Shown here: positions 56,821 through 64,000 of the stretch, piece after piece
Position numbering within the stretch: position 1 is the stretch's first letter
How the letters are laid out: the number at the start of each line of letters is the position of its first letter
DNA from: Acidobacteriaceae bacterium TAA 166
GTDB taxonomy: Bacteria > Acidobacteriota > Terriglobia > Terriglobales > Acidobacteriaceae
DNA length: 64,000 nucleotides
NCBI GenBank assembly: GCA_000421065.1
Contig: ATWD01000001.1
Span: forward strand, 2,224,001-2,288,000
Direction of reading: 5' to 3'
Notes under the pieces: model-generated
The model's database searches: none
What the model saw: only the letters and a program-made list of their open reading frames with translations
Told to the model about the DNA's origin: nothing
Position numbers and translations under genes: made by a program

Positions 56821-57846
56821 ATGAATTCTTCCAAATCCAATCCGCCTCTGGCCGATCCTTCTTTGGATCGTACTCCCGAACGGCTGCAGCAAAGTGTATG
56901 GGAGCATGTTTCACGGTCTCCGCTGCGGTCGTTGTGGAACCTGGAGGGTATTCCTCCGGGGGTAGTGGCAAAGCGCACGTGGAAGGCGCTGCTGGCCGAT
57001 AACCTGCTGGGCAGGGCGGCGGAGCTGGCCTTCTACTTCCTGTTCGCCCTGTTTCCGACGCTGTTCAGCGCGAGCTCGATCCTGGGGCTGGCCGCGCGGT
57101 CGGCCTCGACGATCTATATGAAGCTGCTGGAGTACCTGGCGCTGGTTGTCCCAACCTCCGCGCTGGGGATGGTGCTGACGACGTACAACGAGACGACCGC
57201 CGGCGCAAGCTCGGGCAAGCTGACCTTTGGATTGATCGCGGCGATCTGGTCGGCGTCAGTAGGGGTCTCGGCGATTCAGGACGCGTTGAACACGGTGTAT
57301 AAGGTTCGGGACCCGAGGTCGTACTTTCGGGCGAGGCTTTCGGCGATCGGGGTGACGATCCTGCTGTCGGTGCTGGCGACGCTGACGCTGACGGCGATGC
57401 TGGGGGGCGATTTCTTCGCCACGCTGATCCGGGCACAGGTTCCGAGCGCGCTGATTGCGTTTGGGCTGGCAACCGTCTGCAGGCTGATCGCCTGGGGGAC
57501 GGCCACGGCGTTACTGGCGCTGTGTTTCGCCGTCATCTACTACTGGGCGCCGGGAGTGAACAAGCGTTGCTGGCGGTGGCTGACGCCGGGAGGAGCGGTG
57601 GGGATTCTGGCGTGGCTGGCGGTCTCGCTGGGATTCCGGGTCTATCTGCACTTCTTCAACTTTTACTCGGTGACGTACGGATCGCTGGGAGCGGTGATCA
57701 TTCTGCTGATGTGGTTCTACATTACGGGCTTCATGCTGCTACTGGGGGCAGAGATCAACTCGGAGATCGAGGCGGCGGCGGCGGAGAGAAGGCTGTCGGG
57801 GGTGGTGGCTCCGAAGATTGTTCATGCACCGGAGACGGCGGCGTGA
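56821..57846 (+). CDS. YihY/BrkB-family membrane protein
   Basis: Inner-membrane protein of 341 residues with six membrane helices. The hallmark segments are NLLGRAAELAFYFLFALFPT, IWSASVGVSAIQDALNTVYK, YYWAPGVNKRCWRWLTPGGA and YGSLGAVIILLMWFYITGFM. Once named ribonuclease BN, the family is now treated as of unknown function. ATG 56821 follows GGGGAG at about 9 bp. The C-terminal 25 residues are Ala/Glu-rich and probably cytoplasmic. Confidence 0.91.
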   Translation: MNSSKSNPPLADPSLDRTPERLQQSVWEHVSRSPLRSLWNLEGIPPGVVAKRTWKALLADNLLGRAAELAFYFLFALFPTLFSASSILGLAARSASTIYMKLLEYLALVVPTSALGMVLTTYNETTAGASSGKLTFGLIAAIWSASVGVSAIQDALNTVYKVRDPRSYFRARLSAIGVTILLSVLATLTLTAMLGGDFFATLIRAQVPSALIAFGLATVCRLIAWGTATALLALCFAVIYYWAPGVNKRCWRWLTPGGAVGILAWLAVSLGFRVYLHFFNFYSVTYGSLGAVIILLMWFYITGFMLLLGAEINSEIEAAAAERRLSGVVAPKIVHAPETAA

Positions 57847-57920
57847 GCTGGATTCTAAGCGGCAAGACCTGTCGGGTACGATCCTCTGAGTCTAGACGCT
57901 ACAATCTTCAATATCTGTTC

Positions 57921-59351
57921 ATGAATCTTTACGCGTCGGTGATTGCGGTTATCGTTCTTTGCCTGTTGACGGTCTCGCTGGCCCGGCTGGGCAAAGTGAA
58001 GACCAAGGCCGATTATCTGGTGGCCGGGCGTTCGCTTCCGGCGCTGGTGCTGGTCTTTACGCTGCTGTCGTCGTGGATCGGGTCGGGATCGCTGCTGGGT
58101 GGGGCGGAGAACGCCTATAAACATGGCTTTGTGGCGCTGTGGCAGGCGGGCGGCGGGTGGGTGGCGCTGCTTCTGATCTATTTCATCGCGCCCCGGGCGC
58201 GGAAGTTTGCGCAATTCACGATTCCCGACCTGCTTGAGACGCGATACAACCAGACGGCGCGGGTGCTAGGGGTGATCGCAATCCTGCTGACCTACACGGC
58301 GATCACCAGCTATCAATTCATCGGCGGCGGGGACATTTTGCACCTGATCTTCCCCGACGTAGTGACGCCGATTGCAGGGCGGTACATCCTGGCGGCGTTC
58401 GTGATCGTCTTTACGGCGATCGCGGGGATGTCGTCGGTCGCATACATGGACCTGTTCATCGGGCTGCTGGCGACCGGGACGATGTGCCTGGCGCTGCCGG
58501 CGCTGATCCATCGCGCCGGGGGGTGGGGCGCGGTGCAGGCAGCACTGCCGGCGGCGCACTTCGAGGTCTTCGGGGAGCTGAGGCCGGTTCAGTGCCTGGA
58601 GCTTTTCCTGCCGACCTGCCTGCTGCTGCTGGGTAACCAGTCGATGTATCAGAAGTTCTTTTCGGCGAAATCGGAGACGGACGCGCGACGGGCGGTGGTG
58701 GGTTGGATTGTGGGGACGATTGTGCTGGAGACGGTGATCGTCGCGATCGCGGTGACGGGCTCGGCGATGTTTCCCGGCGGCGAGGTGAGCCGGGCTCCGC
58801 GGGAGATTCTGGCTTACTGCGGTCTGCACGGCTTTGAAGGAGCCTCGCCGGCGCTGCGGTTTCTGGGTGCGCTGTTGATGGGGGCGATCTTCGCCAAGAT
58901 CATCTCGACGGCGAACAACTGGCTGTTTTCTCCGGCAACGAACCTGGTGAACGATATCTATGTCCGGTATATCAGCCCGGAGGCGTCGAACGGAAGGGTT
59001 CTGATCGTTAGCCGGCTGATGGTGGTTCTGCTGGGGGTGTGGGCCTTGTTCCAGTCGATAGGGACGGAGTCGGTGCTGAAGAAGTCGTTGTATGCGTATA
59101 CGATCTATTCGGCGGCGCTGACGCCGGTGATTCTGGCAGCATTCTTCTGGAAGAGAGCCACCGCGCGAGCAGCGGTGGCGAGCATTGCGGTGGGGACGGC
59201 GGTGACGGTGGGGTGGGAGTTCGTCGCGCCGCACCTTCCGGCGGTGGTGGGAGAACGGGATGCGATCTTTCCGGCGCTCGCGGCCTCGCTGGTCTGCCTG
59301 ATGGCGGTCAGCCTGATGACGGCTCCGGCAGAAGCGAAGTTATCTCGTTGA
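57921..59351 (+). CDS. Sodium:solute symporter family protein
   Basis: Inner-membrane transporter of 476 residues with about 13 helices. Typical SSS segments: KTKADYLVAGRSLPALVLVF, LSSWIGSGSLLGGAENAYKH, AITSYQFIGGGDILHLIFPD and GMSSVAYMDLFIGLLATG, plus SPATNLVNDIYVRYI near the end. It imports a small organic solute with Na+; substrate unknown. The frame is open from 57522, but this overlaps the BrkB-like gene in another frame, so ATG 57921 is chosen. Confidence 0.9.
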   Translation: MNLYASVIAVIVLCLLTVSLARLGKVKTKADYLVAGRSLPALVLVFTLLSSWIGSGSLLGGAENAYKHGFVALWQAGGGWVALLLIYFIAPRARKFAQFTIPDLLETRYNQTARVLGVIAILLTYTAITSYQFIGGGDILHLIFPDVVTPIAGRYILAAFVIVFTAIAGMSSVAYMDLFIGLLATGTMCLALPALIHRAGGWGAVQAALPAAHFEVFGELRPVQCLELFLPTCLLLLGNQSMYQKFFSAKSETDARRAVVGWIVGTIVLETVIVAIAVTGSAMFPGGEVSRAPREILAYCGLHGFEGASPALRFLGALLMGAIFAKIISTANNWLFSPATNLVNDIYVRYISPEASNGRVLIVSRLMVVLLGVWALFQSIGTESVLKKSLYAYTIYSAALTPVILAAFFWKRATARAAVASIAVGTAVTVGWEFVAPHLPAVVGERDAIFPALAASLVCLMAVSLMTAPAEAKLSR

Positions 59352-59542
59352 GCTGTCCCGGGATGGGAGCGTCCCATTCACTGATTGGGCGGCCCGATCC
59401 CCTCTTTTGGAGATCGACCCACCCGTGGGATGTTCCTGGCATCATCTTTTATAGCTTGCTCGTCGGATTACCGACGATGAACGCACATGGTCGATCTCAC
59501 TGAACCGGCCATGACCTCTACTTTACGCTTGAAAGACAGCCG
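59352..59542 (+). other. Intergenic region upstream of the diguanylate cyclase gene
   Basis: No gene seen. A small hairpin (ATGGGA, gcg, TCCCAT at 59363-59377) lies just after the symporter stop codon but lacks a T run. Confidence 0.45.
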
Positions 59543-60810
59543 ATGAAGATCACCTTTCTTCCCGATCTAGCCGCGATGGCCTCACTGCTGGGGATTTTGT
59601 ACTTCCTGCGCCGGAGGCATCCGCAGGAGGGCGTCGAGCTGTGGCTGCTGGGCCTGCTGTTCATCTTTGTGGAGGCGTTGTCCCATGCTTTTTACACGGC
59701 AAAGGGGGCTCTGCACATTCCTCTGCATGCGATTGCGCTCGACTCGTATCTCTTCGGCGGCCTGATTTTTTTGAAGGCGGCGGCGAGGGGGCTGATTCCG
59801 CAGCGGCAGAAGCTGATCTATCTGGCGGTGTATGCTCCCGCGCTGAGTGCAATGGAGACTGTCTACGCCTTCGATGGGCGCAGGGTCGGAGTCTTTCAGG
59901 CGATTGCGGTGCTGGGATCTCTGATCGGAGTTGCGGCTCCGTTCGTGCTGATGCGAAGCACACGGCTGGGAAGAACGTGGTGGCTGGTGGTGGGCCAGAT
60001 CGCGCTGTGGGGTCCGACGTGGATCTTTGCCTCGCAGAGGATGTTCCGGGACGCGGCCTACTATCCTCTCTTTGTTCTCTACCTGGCGGTTGCGCTGGTC
60101 TTCTGGATCAATCTTCCTCGCGGGAGCCTGGGACGGATCGCTATCTCGGTGGGCTTTACGCTGTGGGCCTTTGTGTTCCTGACGCACTCCTGGGTATCGA
60201 GCCACCCACAGTATGCGGAGTTTGCGGCCCAGGTGTGGGACTGGCAGAAGTTTCTTGTCACGATCGGCATGTTGCTGGTGCTGCTGGAGCGGCAGGTGGA
60301 GAGCAATGCCTGGTTTGCGCTGCACGATCAGCTGACCGGACTGCCGAACCGGCGTCACTTCGAGCAGCAGCTGGATGTGGCGATCGAGCAGGCCGCGCGC
60401 AGCGAGAGTCGCGTTGCCGTGGTGATGGTCGACCTGAACGGCTTCAAGATGGTGAATGATCGCTGCGGACACGCGACCGGCGACCGTCTGCTGAAACAGA
60501 TCGCCGAGGATCTGAGCCAAGTGATTCGCGATGTCGACACGCTGGCGCGGCTGGGCGGCGACGAGTTCATCATCGTCGCCGCCGATCTTCCAATCGATAT
60601 ACCGGTGGCGCAGATCACCGAGATGACCACGAATCGCGTGCTTGAAGCTCTGGAGAGACCGTTCGAGAGCGCGGACGAGATCTTCAACGTCGGGGGCTCG
60701 GTAGGAGTTGCGATCTACCCGGACGATGCGGTCGACACGACGGCGCTGAGACGGCTGGCGGACCAGAGATGTACCAGCGCAAGCGCGGGATACAGGTGCT
60801 ATCGGTGTGA
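59543..60810 (+). CDS. Membrane diguanylate cyclase (GGDEF), frameshifted near the end
   Basis: Makes cyclic di-GMP from two GTP. About seven membrane helices (residues 1-250) are followed by a GGDEF domain (from about 255): ALHDQLTGLPNRRHFEQQLD, VVMVDLNGFKMVNDRCGHAT, and the active site ARLGGDEFIIVA. The I-site RDVD lies five residues before it. The domain should end ADQRMYQRKRGIQVLSV; this tail is present but in the next frame from about 60767, indicating a missing G (AGATG for AGGATG), with a TGA at 60808-60810. Without the correction the frame reads through repeat copy 18 to 61201. Catalysis should survive, as all core motifs precede the break. Confidence 0.88.
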
Positions 60811-60823
60811 AGGGGAAAGGGCC

Positions 60824-61005
60824 AGCGCTACCGCGCGGGTGCCCTGCGCGGGCGGTGCACCCTTCGTGATGTGTATACCGGCTTCGCCGTGGGCCTCCTG
60901 CTGGTCGGCGCAAAAATCCTTTGTAAGCGACCAACGGGAGTCTCGTGCCGAGGCTCGCTCCGCCGTCCGCGAAGGACCGGGTAGTGGCTCGGACGGCAGG
61001 GCCAT
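60824..61005 (+). repeat. Long inverted-repeat element, copy 18
   Basis: GCGC-type left end, common loop direction and GGCC-type right end. The right arm has the alternative module GTCCGCGAAGGAC. It lies between the true GGDEF stop (60810) and a convergent small gene, 4 bp from the latter's stop codon. Confidence 0.9.
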
Positions 61006-61009
61006 CGCC

Positions 61010-61210
61010 TTAGATCTCGGGGTAGAAGTCAAAGAATGCGTCGAGGCTCATGCGGAGCTGGGCTTCGATCTGCTCTCGGCTGCCCTCGAGGACATGCATG
61101 GTGACCTGGGCCTGATTGCCGTTTTTGAGCTCGACGGGAGCGTCACCAACGCGGACGATCTCGTCGGCGGGGAGAAGCCTCATTCCATAGACCAGAGTTA
61201 GATTTGCCAT
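61010..61210 (-). CDS. Small protein of unknown function
   Basis: Protein of 66 residues: LTLVYGMRLLPADEIVRVGD at the N-terminus, then a beta-like VELKNGNQAQVTMHVLEGS and helix EQIEAQLRMSLDAFFDFY. No signal or membrane segment, no recognised domain. The ATG at 61210 is preferred over 61279. It is convergent with the GGDEF gene and its stop abuts repeat copy 18. The clear start and amphipathic pattern suggest a real gene. Confidence 0.65.
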   Translation of the reverse strand: MANLTLVYGMRLLPADEIVRVGDAPVELKNGNQAQVTMHVLEGSREQIEAQLRMSLDAFFDFYPEI

Positions 61211-61300
61211 GATTCGATTGTAGATGCGGCGGGGAACAGCGGCGCCGCGTGGCCCCTCTGCATCTTTTTCGCCGATCACGCATATACACTAAGGAGGCTT

Positions 61301-62254
61301 ATGAGCGAGATTACGACGCGCGATACTGTCATTCTCGGCTCCGGATGCTCGGGGCTGACTGCCGCCATTTACACGGCCCGGGCCAACTTAAAGCCCCTGG
61401 TGCTGGAGGGCCACGAGCCCGGCGGCCAGCTTTCGATCACCACGCTGGTGGAGAACTTCCCGGGCTGGCCTGAGGGCATCCAGGGTCCGGAGCTGATCGA
61501 GAACATCAAGAAGCAGGCGGTGCGCTTTGGCGCCGAGTTGCGCATGGGACATCTCGCCTCGATCGACCTGACCAGGCGGCCGTTTGTGCTGAACCTGGGC
61601 AAGGAGACGATCCATGCCCGCACGCTGATTATCGCCTCGGGAGCGAGCGCGCGGTGGCTGAATCTGCCGAGCGAGCAGGCGCTGATCGGCCATGGCGTGA
61701 GTTCGTGCGCGACCTGCGATGGCTTCTTCTTCTCGGGCAAGGAGATCTCGGTGATCGGCGGCGGCGACTCCGCGATGGAGGAGGCGCTGTTTCTGACGCG
61801 CTTCGCCTCGAAGGTGACGATCGTCAATCGCAGCGAGAGCTTCCGTGCCTCGAGGATCATGCTCGACCGCGCGATGGCGCATCCGCAGATTCAGTTCCTG
61901 ACCAACACGACGGTCGAAGAGGTGCTGGGCGTGGAGGAAAAGGACGTCAAGGGCCTGCGCATTAAGAACAGGGCCTCGGGCGAGGAGTCGGTGCTCCCGG
62001 TCTCGGCGATGTTCCTTGGCATTGGCCACGAGCCGAATGCGAAGGCCTTCGCGGGGATGATGGACCTGGACGCCGATGGGTACATCAAGACGACGAACAA
62101 TGTCTTTACCACCAAGGACGGCGTGATTATCCCAGGCGTGTTTGCCTGCGGAGATATTCAGGACCGCCGCTATCGCCAGGCGATCACGGCAGCTGGGTCG
62201 GGCTGCATGGCCGCGCTCGAGGTGGAGAAGTACCTGGAAGAGCACGGACACTGA
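61301..62254 (+). CDS. trxB: Thioredoxin-disulfide reductase
   Basis: FAD- and NADPH-dependent enzyme of 317 residues that reduces thioredoxin. FAD-binding GSGCSGLTAAIYTARANLKP starts near residue 12, the redox pair is in ATCDGFFFSG (Cys-Ala-Thr-Cys, about 136-139), NADPH-binding is GGGDSAMEEALFL (about 151) and the late FACGDIQDRRYRQAITAAGS completes the pattern. AAGGAGG lies about 4 bp before the ATG, the best ribosome binding site in the window. Its stop overlaps the next gene's ATG. Confidence 0.95.
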   Translation: MSEITTRDTVILGSGCSGLTAAIYTARANLKPLVLEGHEPGGQLSITTLVENFPGWPEGIQGPELIENIKKQAVRFGAELRMGHLASIDLTRRPFVLNLGKETIHARTLIIASGASARWLNLPSEQALIGHGVSSCATCDGFFFSGKEISVIGGGDSAMEEALFLTRFASKVTIVNRSESFRASRIMLDRAMAHPQIQFLTNTTVEEVLGVEEKDVKGLRIKNRASGEESVLPVSAMFLGIGHEPNAKAFAGMMDLDADGYIKTTNNVFTTKDGVIIPGVFACGDIQDRRYRQAITAAGSGCMAALEVEKYLEEHGH

Positions 62255-62805
62255 TGGCTATGCGCGAGCTTGAGACACTCAGGCTCGCGCTTCGTCCTTT
62301 GCAGTTGGCAGACGCGGAACAGGTGCAGATCCTGTTTCCCCGATGGGAGATCGTTCAGTACCTCAATGCACGTGTGCCGTGGCCGTTCCCCGAGAATGGG
62401 GTTCGCGCCTACTATCTTGAGACTGCTTTGCCGGGGATGGCACGGGGCAAGGAGTGGCATTGGACTCTGCGCCGGAAGGCCGATCCCGACAAGATCATTG
62501 GAGTCATCTCGCTGCATCAGAACCGTGATGGCAATCGCGGATTCTGGATCGCGCCGGAGTGGCGGCGTCAGGGCCTGATGACCGAGGCCGTGGCTAAGGT
62601 GACACGCTTCTGGTTCGAAGATCTGGGCCAGCCTGTATTGCGGGTGAAGAAGGCCCGCGAGAATGCCGCCTCGCGAGCGATTTCGGTGCGCGAGGGGATG
62701 CGTTGCGTGGGCGTGACCGAAGAGGACTATGTCTGCGGGCGGCTTCCGACGGAGCTCTGGGAGATGGATGCGGCGACCTGGCGGTCGCTACGGGCGAGCG
62801 ACTGA
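62254..62805 (+). CDS. GNAT-family N-acetyltransferase (RimJ/RimL type)
   Basis: Acetyl-CoA-dependent acyltransferase of 183 residues: ETLRLALRPLQLADAEQVQI at the N-terminus, GVISLHQNRDGNRGFWIAPE, and the CoA-binding segment EWRRQGLMTEAVAKVTRFWF. KKARENAASRAISVREGM is the usual end motif. It acts on an N-terminal or small amine substrate that cannot be told from sequence. The ATG overlaps the trxB stop codon (TGATGG), suggesting translational coupling. Confidence 0.9.
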   Translation: MAMRELETLRLALRPLQLADAEQVQILFPRWEIVQYLNARVPWPFPENGVRAYYLETALPGMARGKEWHWTLRRKADPDKIIGVISLHQNRDGNRGFWIAPEWRRQGLMTEAVAKVTRFWFEDLGQPVLRVKKARENAASRAISVREGMRCVGVTEEDYVCGRLPTELWEMDAATWRSLRASD

Positions 62806-62843
62806 GATAGGCTTGCGGCAGATGGGAGTGCTGACGGCTGGTC

Positions 62844-63696
62844 GTGCTGAAGAAAATCACATTGCTTAGGGATCGGGTGGAGGACTGGACGGCGTATCCA
62901 TTCTCGGTGCCAACGATCGCGTCGCTCGCGGAGATCGGCTCGCGGGTAGTGTTCTTTGCCGGAGAGAACGGGACGGGAAAGTCGACGCTGCTGGAGGCGG
63001 TTGCGGCTCACGACGGGTTTGGGCCGGAGGGCGGGAACCGGAATTTCCGCTCGGATACGACCGGACATAATCACTCGATCCATCCTCTTGTTATGGCACT
63101 ACAGCTTTCGTTTGATCGGAGAACCGGAGAGGGTTTCTTCCTGCGAGCGGAGAGCTTCTTCAATATGGCCTCGGAGCTGGATGAACTTGGTCCAGCGGTT
63201 TTGGGGGCCTATGGCGGCCAGAGCCTGCACGCGCGATCCCATGGGGAGACGTTTTTTACGCTGCTCGAACACAAGGTTTCGGCGGAATGGTTTGTTTCTC
63301 CTGGACGAGCCGGAAGCAGCGCTCTCGCCGCAGCGTCAGCTTGCGTTTCTCGTCTTGATGCATGACACGCTGAAGCGGTACCAGGATGCGCAGTTCATCA
63401 TCTCGACGCACTCGCCGGTACTGCTGGGATATCCGGGAGCGCAGATTCTTTCGTTCGACCGGGCTCCGCTAGGATGGATCGAGTATGAGGAGACTGCTCC
63501 GCTTCAGATCGTGCGGTATTTTCTGAACAATCGTGAAGACTTTTTGAAGGAGTTGTTTTGCGGAGTCTCTTCCGCTGTTCGATCAAGAAAGTTAGGCGGC
63601 AAGGTGGAAGACAGCAGATCCTTCGACTTCGCTTCCTTCGATCGCTTCGCTCAGGATGACAATTATAACGTAAATAAATATAAACAAACAAGATAA
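62844..63696 (+). pseudogene. AAA-type ATPase (AAA_23/SbcC-like), split by a one-base insertion
   Basis: The first part reads MLKKITLLRDRVEDWTAYPF onward, with the Walker A FAGENGTGKSTLLEAVAAHD and then GHNHSIHPLVMALQLSFDRR. At about 63273 one extra A shifts the frame (CACAAGG for CACAGG). The second part, in the next frame, has the Walker B NGLFLLDEPEAALSPQRQLA, then DTLKRYQDAQFIISTHSPVL and RYFLNNREDFLKEL. With the A removed, the protein is about 283 residues. The tail (VEDSRSFDFASFDRFAQDDN) is encoded by a family-2 repeat. Start is GTG at 62844. Relatives are stand-alone ATPases of unknown role. An assembly error is as likely as a real mutation. Confidence 0.82.
63610..63661 (+). repeat. 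Short dispersed repeat, family 2, copy C
   Basis: ACAGCAGATCCTTCGACTTC, then CTTCCTTCGATCGCTTCGC and TCAGGATGACA, as at 24874 but with an internal duplication. It lies in the end of the ATPase frame and probably replaced its original stop. Confidence 0.75.
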
Positions 63697-63804
63697 AGTT
63701 TTGATATTATCTGTACGAGTCCTGCACAGATACGAAGGATCAACGACTTACGAAAAAATCCTACACGGAATCTGCACAGAACGAGTCAAACGATGGAGGC
63801 GAAT
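63697..63804 (+). other. AT-rich intergenic region before the integrase
   Basis: Markedly AT-rich (TTTTGATATTATCTG and flanks) with two short direct repeats built on CTGCACAGA, at about 63723 and 63772. A site for an integrase or its regulator is possible, but not shown. Confidence 0.4.
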
Positions 63805-64000
63805 ATGGCCTTTGTTACCGAGAAAGAGGAGCTGAAGCCCGGACTCATCATCTTCCGGCGCGGCGACGTTGAGCACCGCATGTGGTATTGCCGCATGAAG
63901 ATGCCGAAGGCAGACCGCTACAAGACGGTTTCGCTCAAAACCTCCGATAAAGAAGCGGCGCGGGAACGCGCCTTCGATCAAGATGCGGATGTTCGATTCC
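63805..64000 (+). CDS. Site-specific integrase, N-terminal part (cut by window edge)
   Basis: Partial protein, at least 65 residues: MAFVTEKEELKPGLIIFRRG, then MWYCRMKMPKADRYKTVSLK and DKEAARERAFDQDADVRF. This is the N-terminal arm (SAM-like) region typical of phage-type tyrosine recombinases that lack the catalytic core in view. ATG 63805 has GGAGG 5 bp upstream; an ATG at 63793 is in frame. Catalytic residues lie beyond the window. It probably opens a mobile or island region to the right. Confidence 0.65.
   Translation, partial: MAFVTEKEELKPGLIIFRRGDVEHRMWYCRMKMPKADRYKTVSLKTSDKEAARERAFDQDADVRF

Noticed and set aside
59363..59377. Hairpin after the symporter as a terminator
   Set aside because: Short stem (6 bp) and no T run.
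60811..61201. Read-through C-terminus of the GGDEF protein
   Set aside because: It translates repeat copy 18 and the antisense of a small gene; a frameshift near 60767 explains it.

Overview
The window looks like a chromosomal segment of an Acidobacteriota member (class Terriglobia; a Granulicella, Edaphobacter or Terriglobus-like soil bacterium). This is inferred from the high GC content, the TonB-dependent receptor with an N-terminal carboxypeptidase-like domain, the DUF2934 protein, the multiheme cytochrome-TPR fusion, and the mix of sugar-acid, GH31, CE12 and CBM9 genes. About 55 protein genes can be supported. No rRNA, tRNA or CRISPR array was found.

Layout. 0-5 kb: sugar-acid catabolism on the minus strand (YjhG-type dehydratase, MFS anion transporter, SDR dehydrogenase). 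5-9 kb: heptaheme cytochrome-TPR protein, CPBP-like membrane protein, SRPBCC protein and a frameshifted ArsR regulator. 9-15 kb: MscS channel, acetate kinase and phosphoketolase, a plausible route from pentose phosphates through acetyl phosphate to acetate and ATP, closed by a strong terminator. 15-18 kb: DUF2934 protein, lipoprotein, unknown partner and BON protein. 18-21.6 kb: CBM9-like protein, LytTR regulator, and an ECF sigma factor with two membrane proteins. 21.8-27 kb: RlmB, an M1-like protein with a broken active site, a CE12 esterase and a PadR pair. 27.3-30 kb: hscA-fdx-iscX (hscB lies separately at 45 kb). 30-36 kb: GH31 glycosidase, glycine-zipper lipoprotein, Kbl-like transferase and a secreted unknown. 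36-41 kb: HTH-TOBE gene and the pyrR-pyrB-pyrC operon. 41-48 kb: siderophore-type TonB receptor, VOC, DinB, HscB, MiaA and TonB. 48-64 kb: MogA, VTT membrane protein, DUF genes, HxlR, LigA, aldo/keto reductase, MBL hydrolase, BrkB-like protein, SSS symporter, diguanylate cyclase, thioredoxin reductase, GNAT, a frameshifted ATPase, and the start of an integrase at the right edge.

The outstanding feature is a dispersed family of long inverted-repeat elements, about 175-230 bp each. There are 13 full or near-full copies and 5 short derivatives, almost all between genes and often touching a stop codon. Each copy is a near-perfect hairpin: outer arms of roughly 50 bp, inner arms of about 15 bp, and a conserved AT-rich loop. 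Loop and arm sequences show that the element has a direction, with one 'GCGCTGCCGCGC' end and one 'GGCCTGCCGGCC' end. One copy supplies the stop codon and C-terminal tail of the YjhG gene, one lies in the leader of the pyr operon, and pairs of copies bracket single genes. A second, shorter repeat family occurs three times.

Three genes (ArsR, GGDEF, AAA ATPase) carry small indels that split one conserved protein between two frames. These may be real mutations or errors in the assembly.
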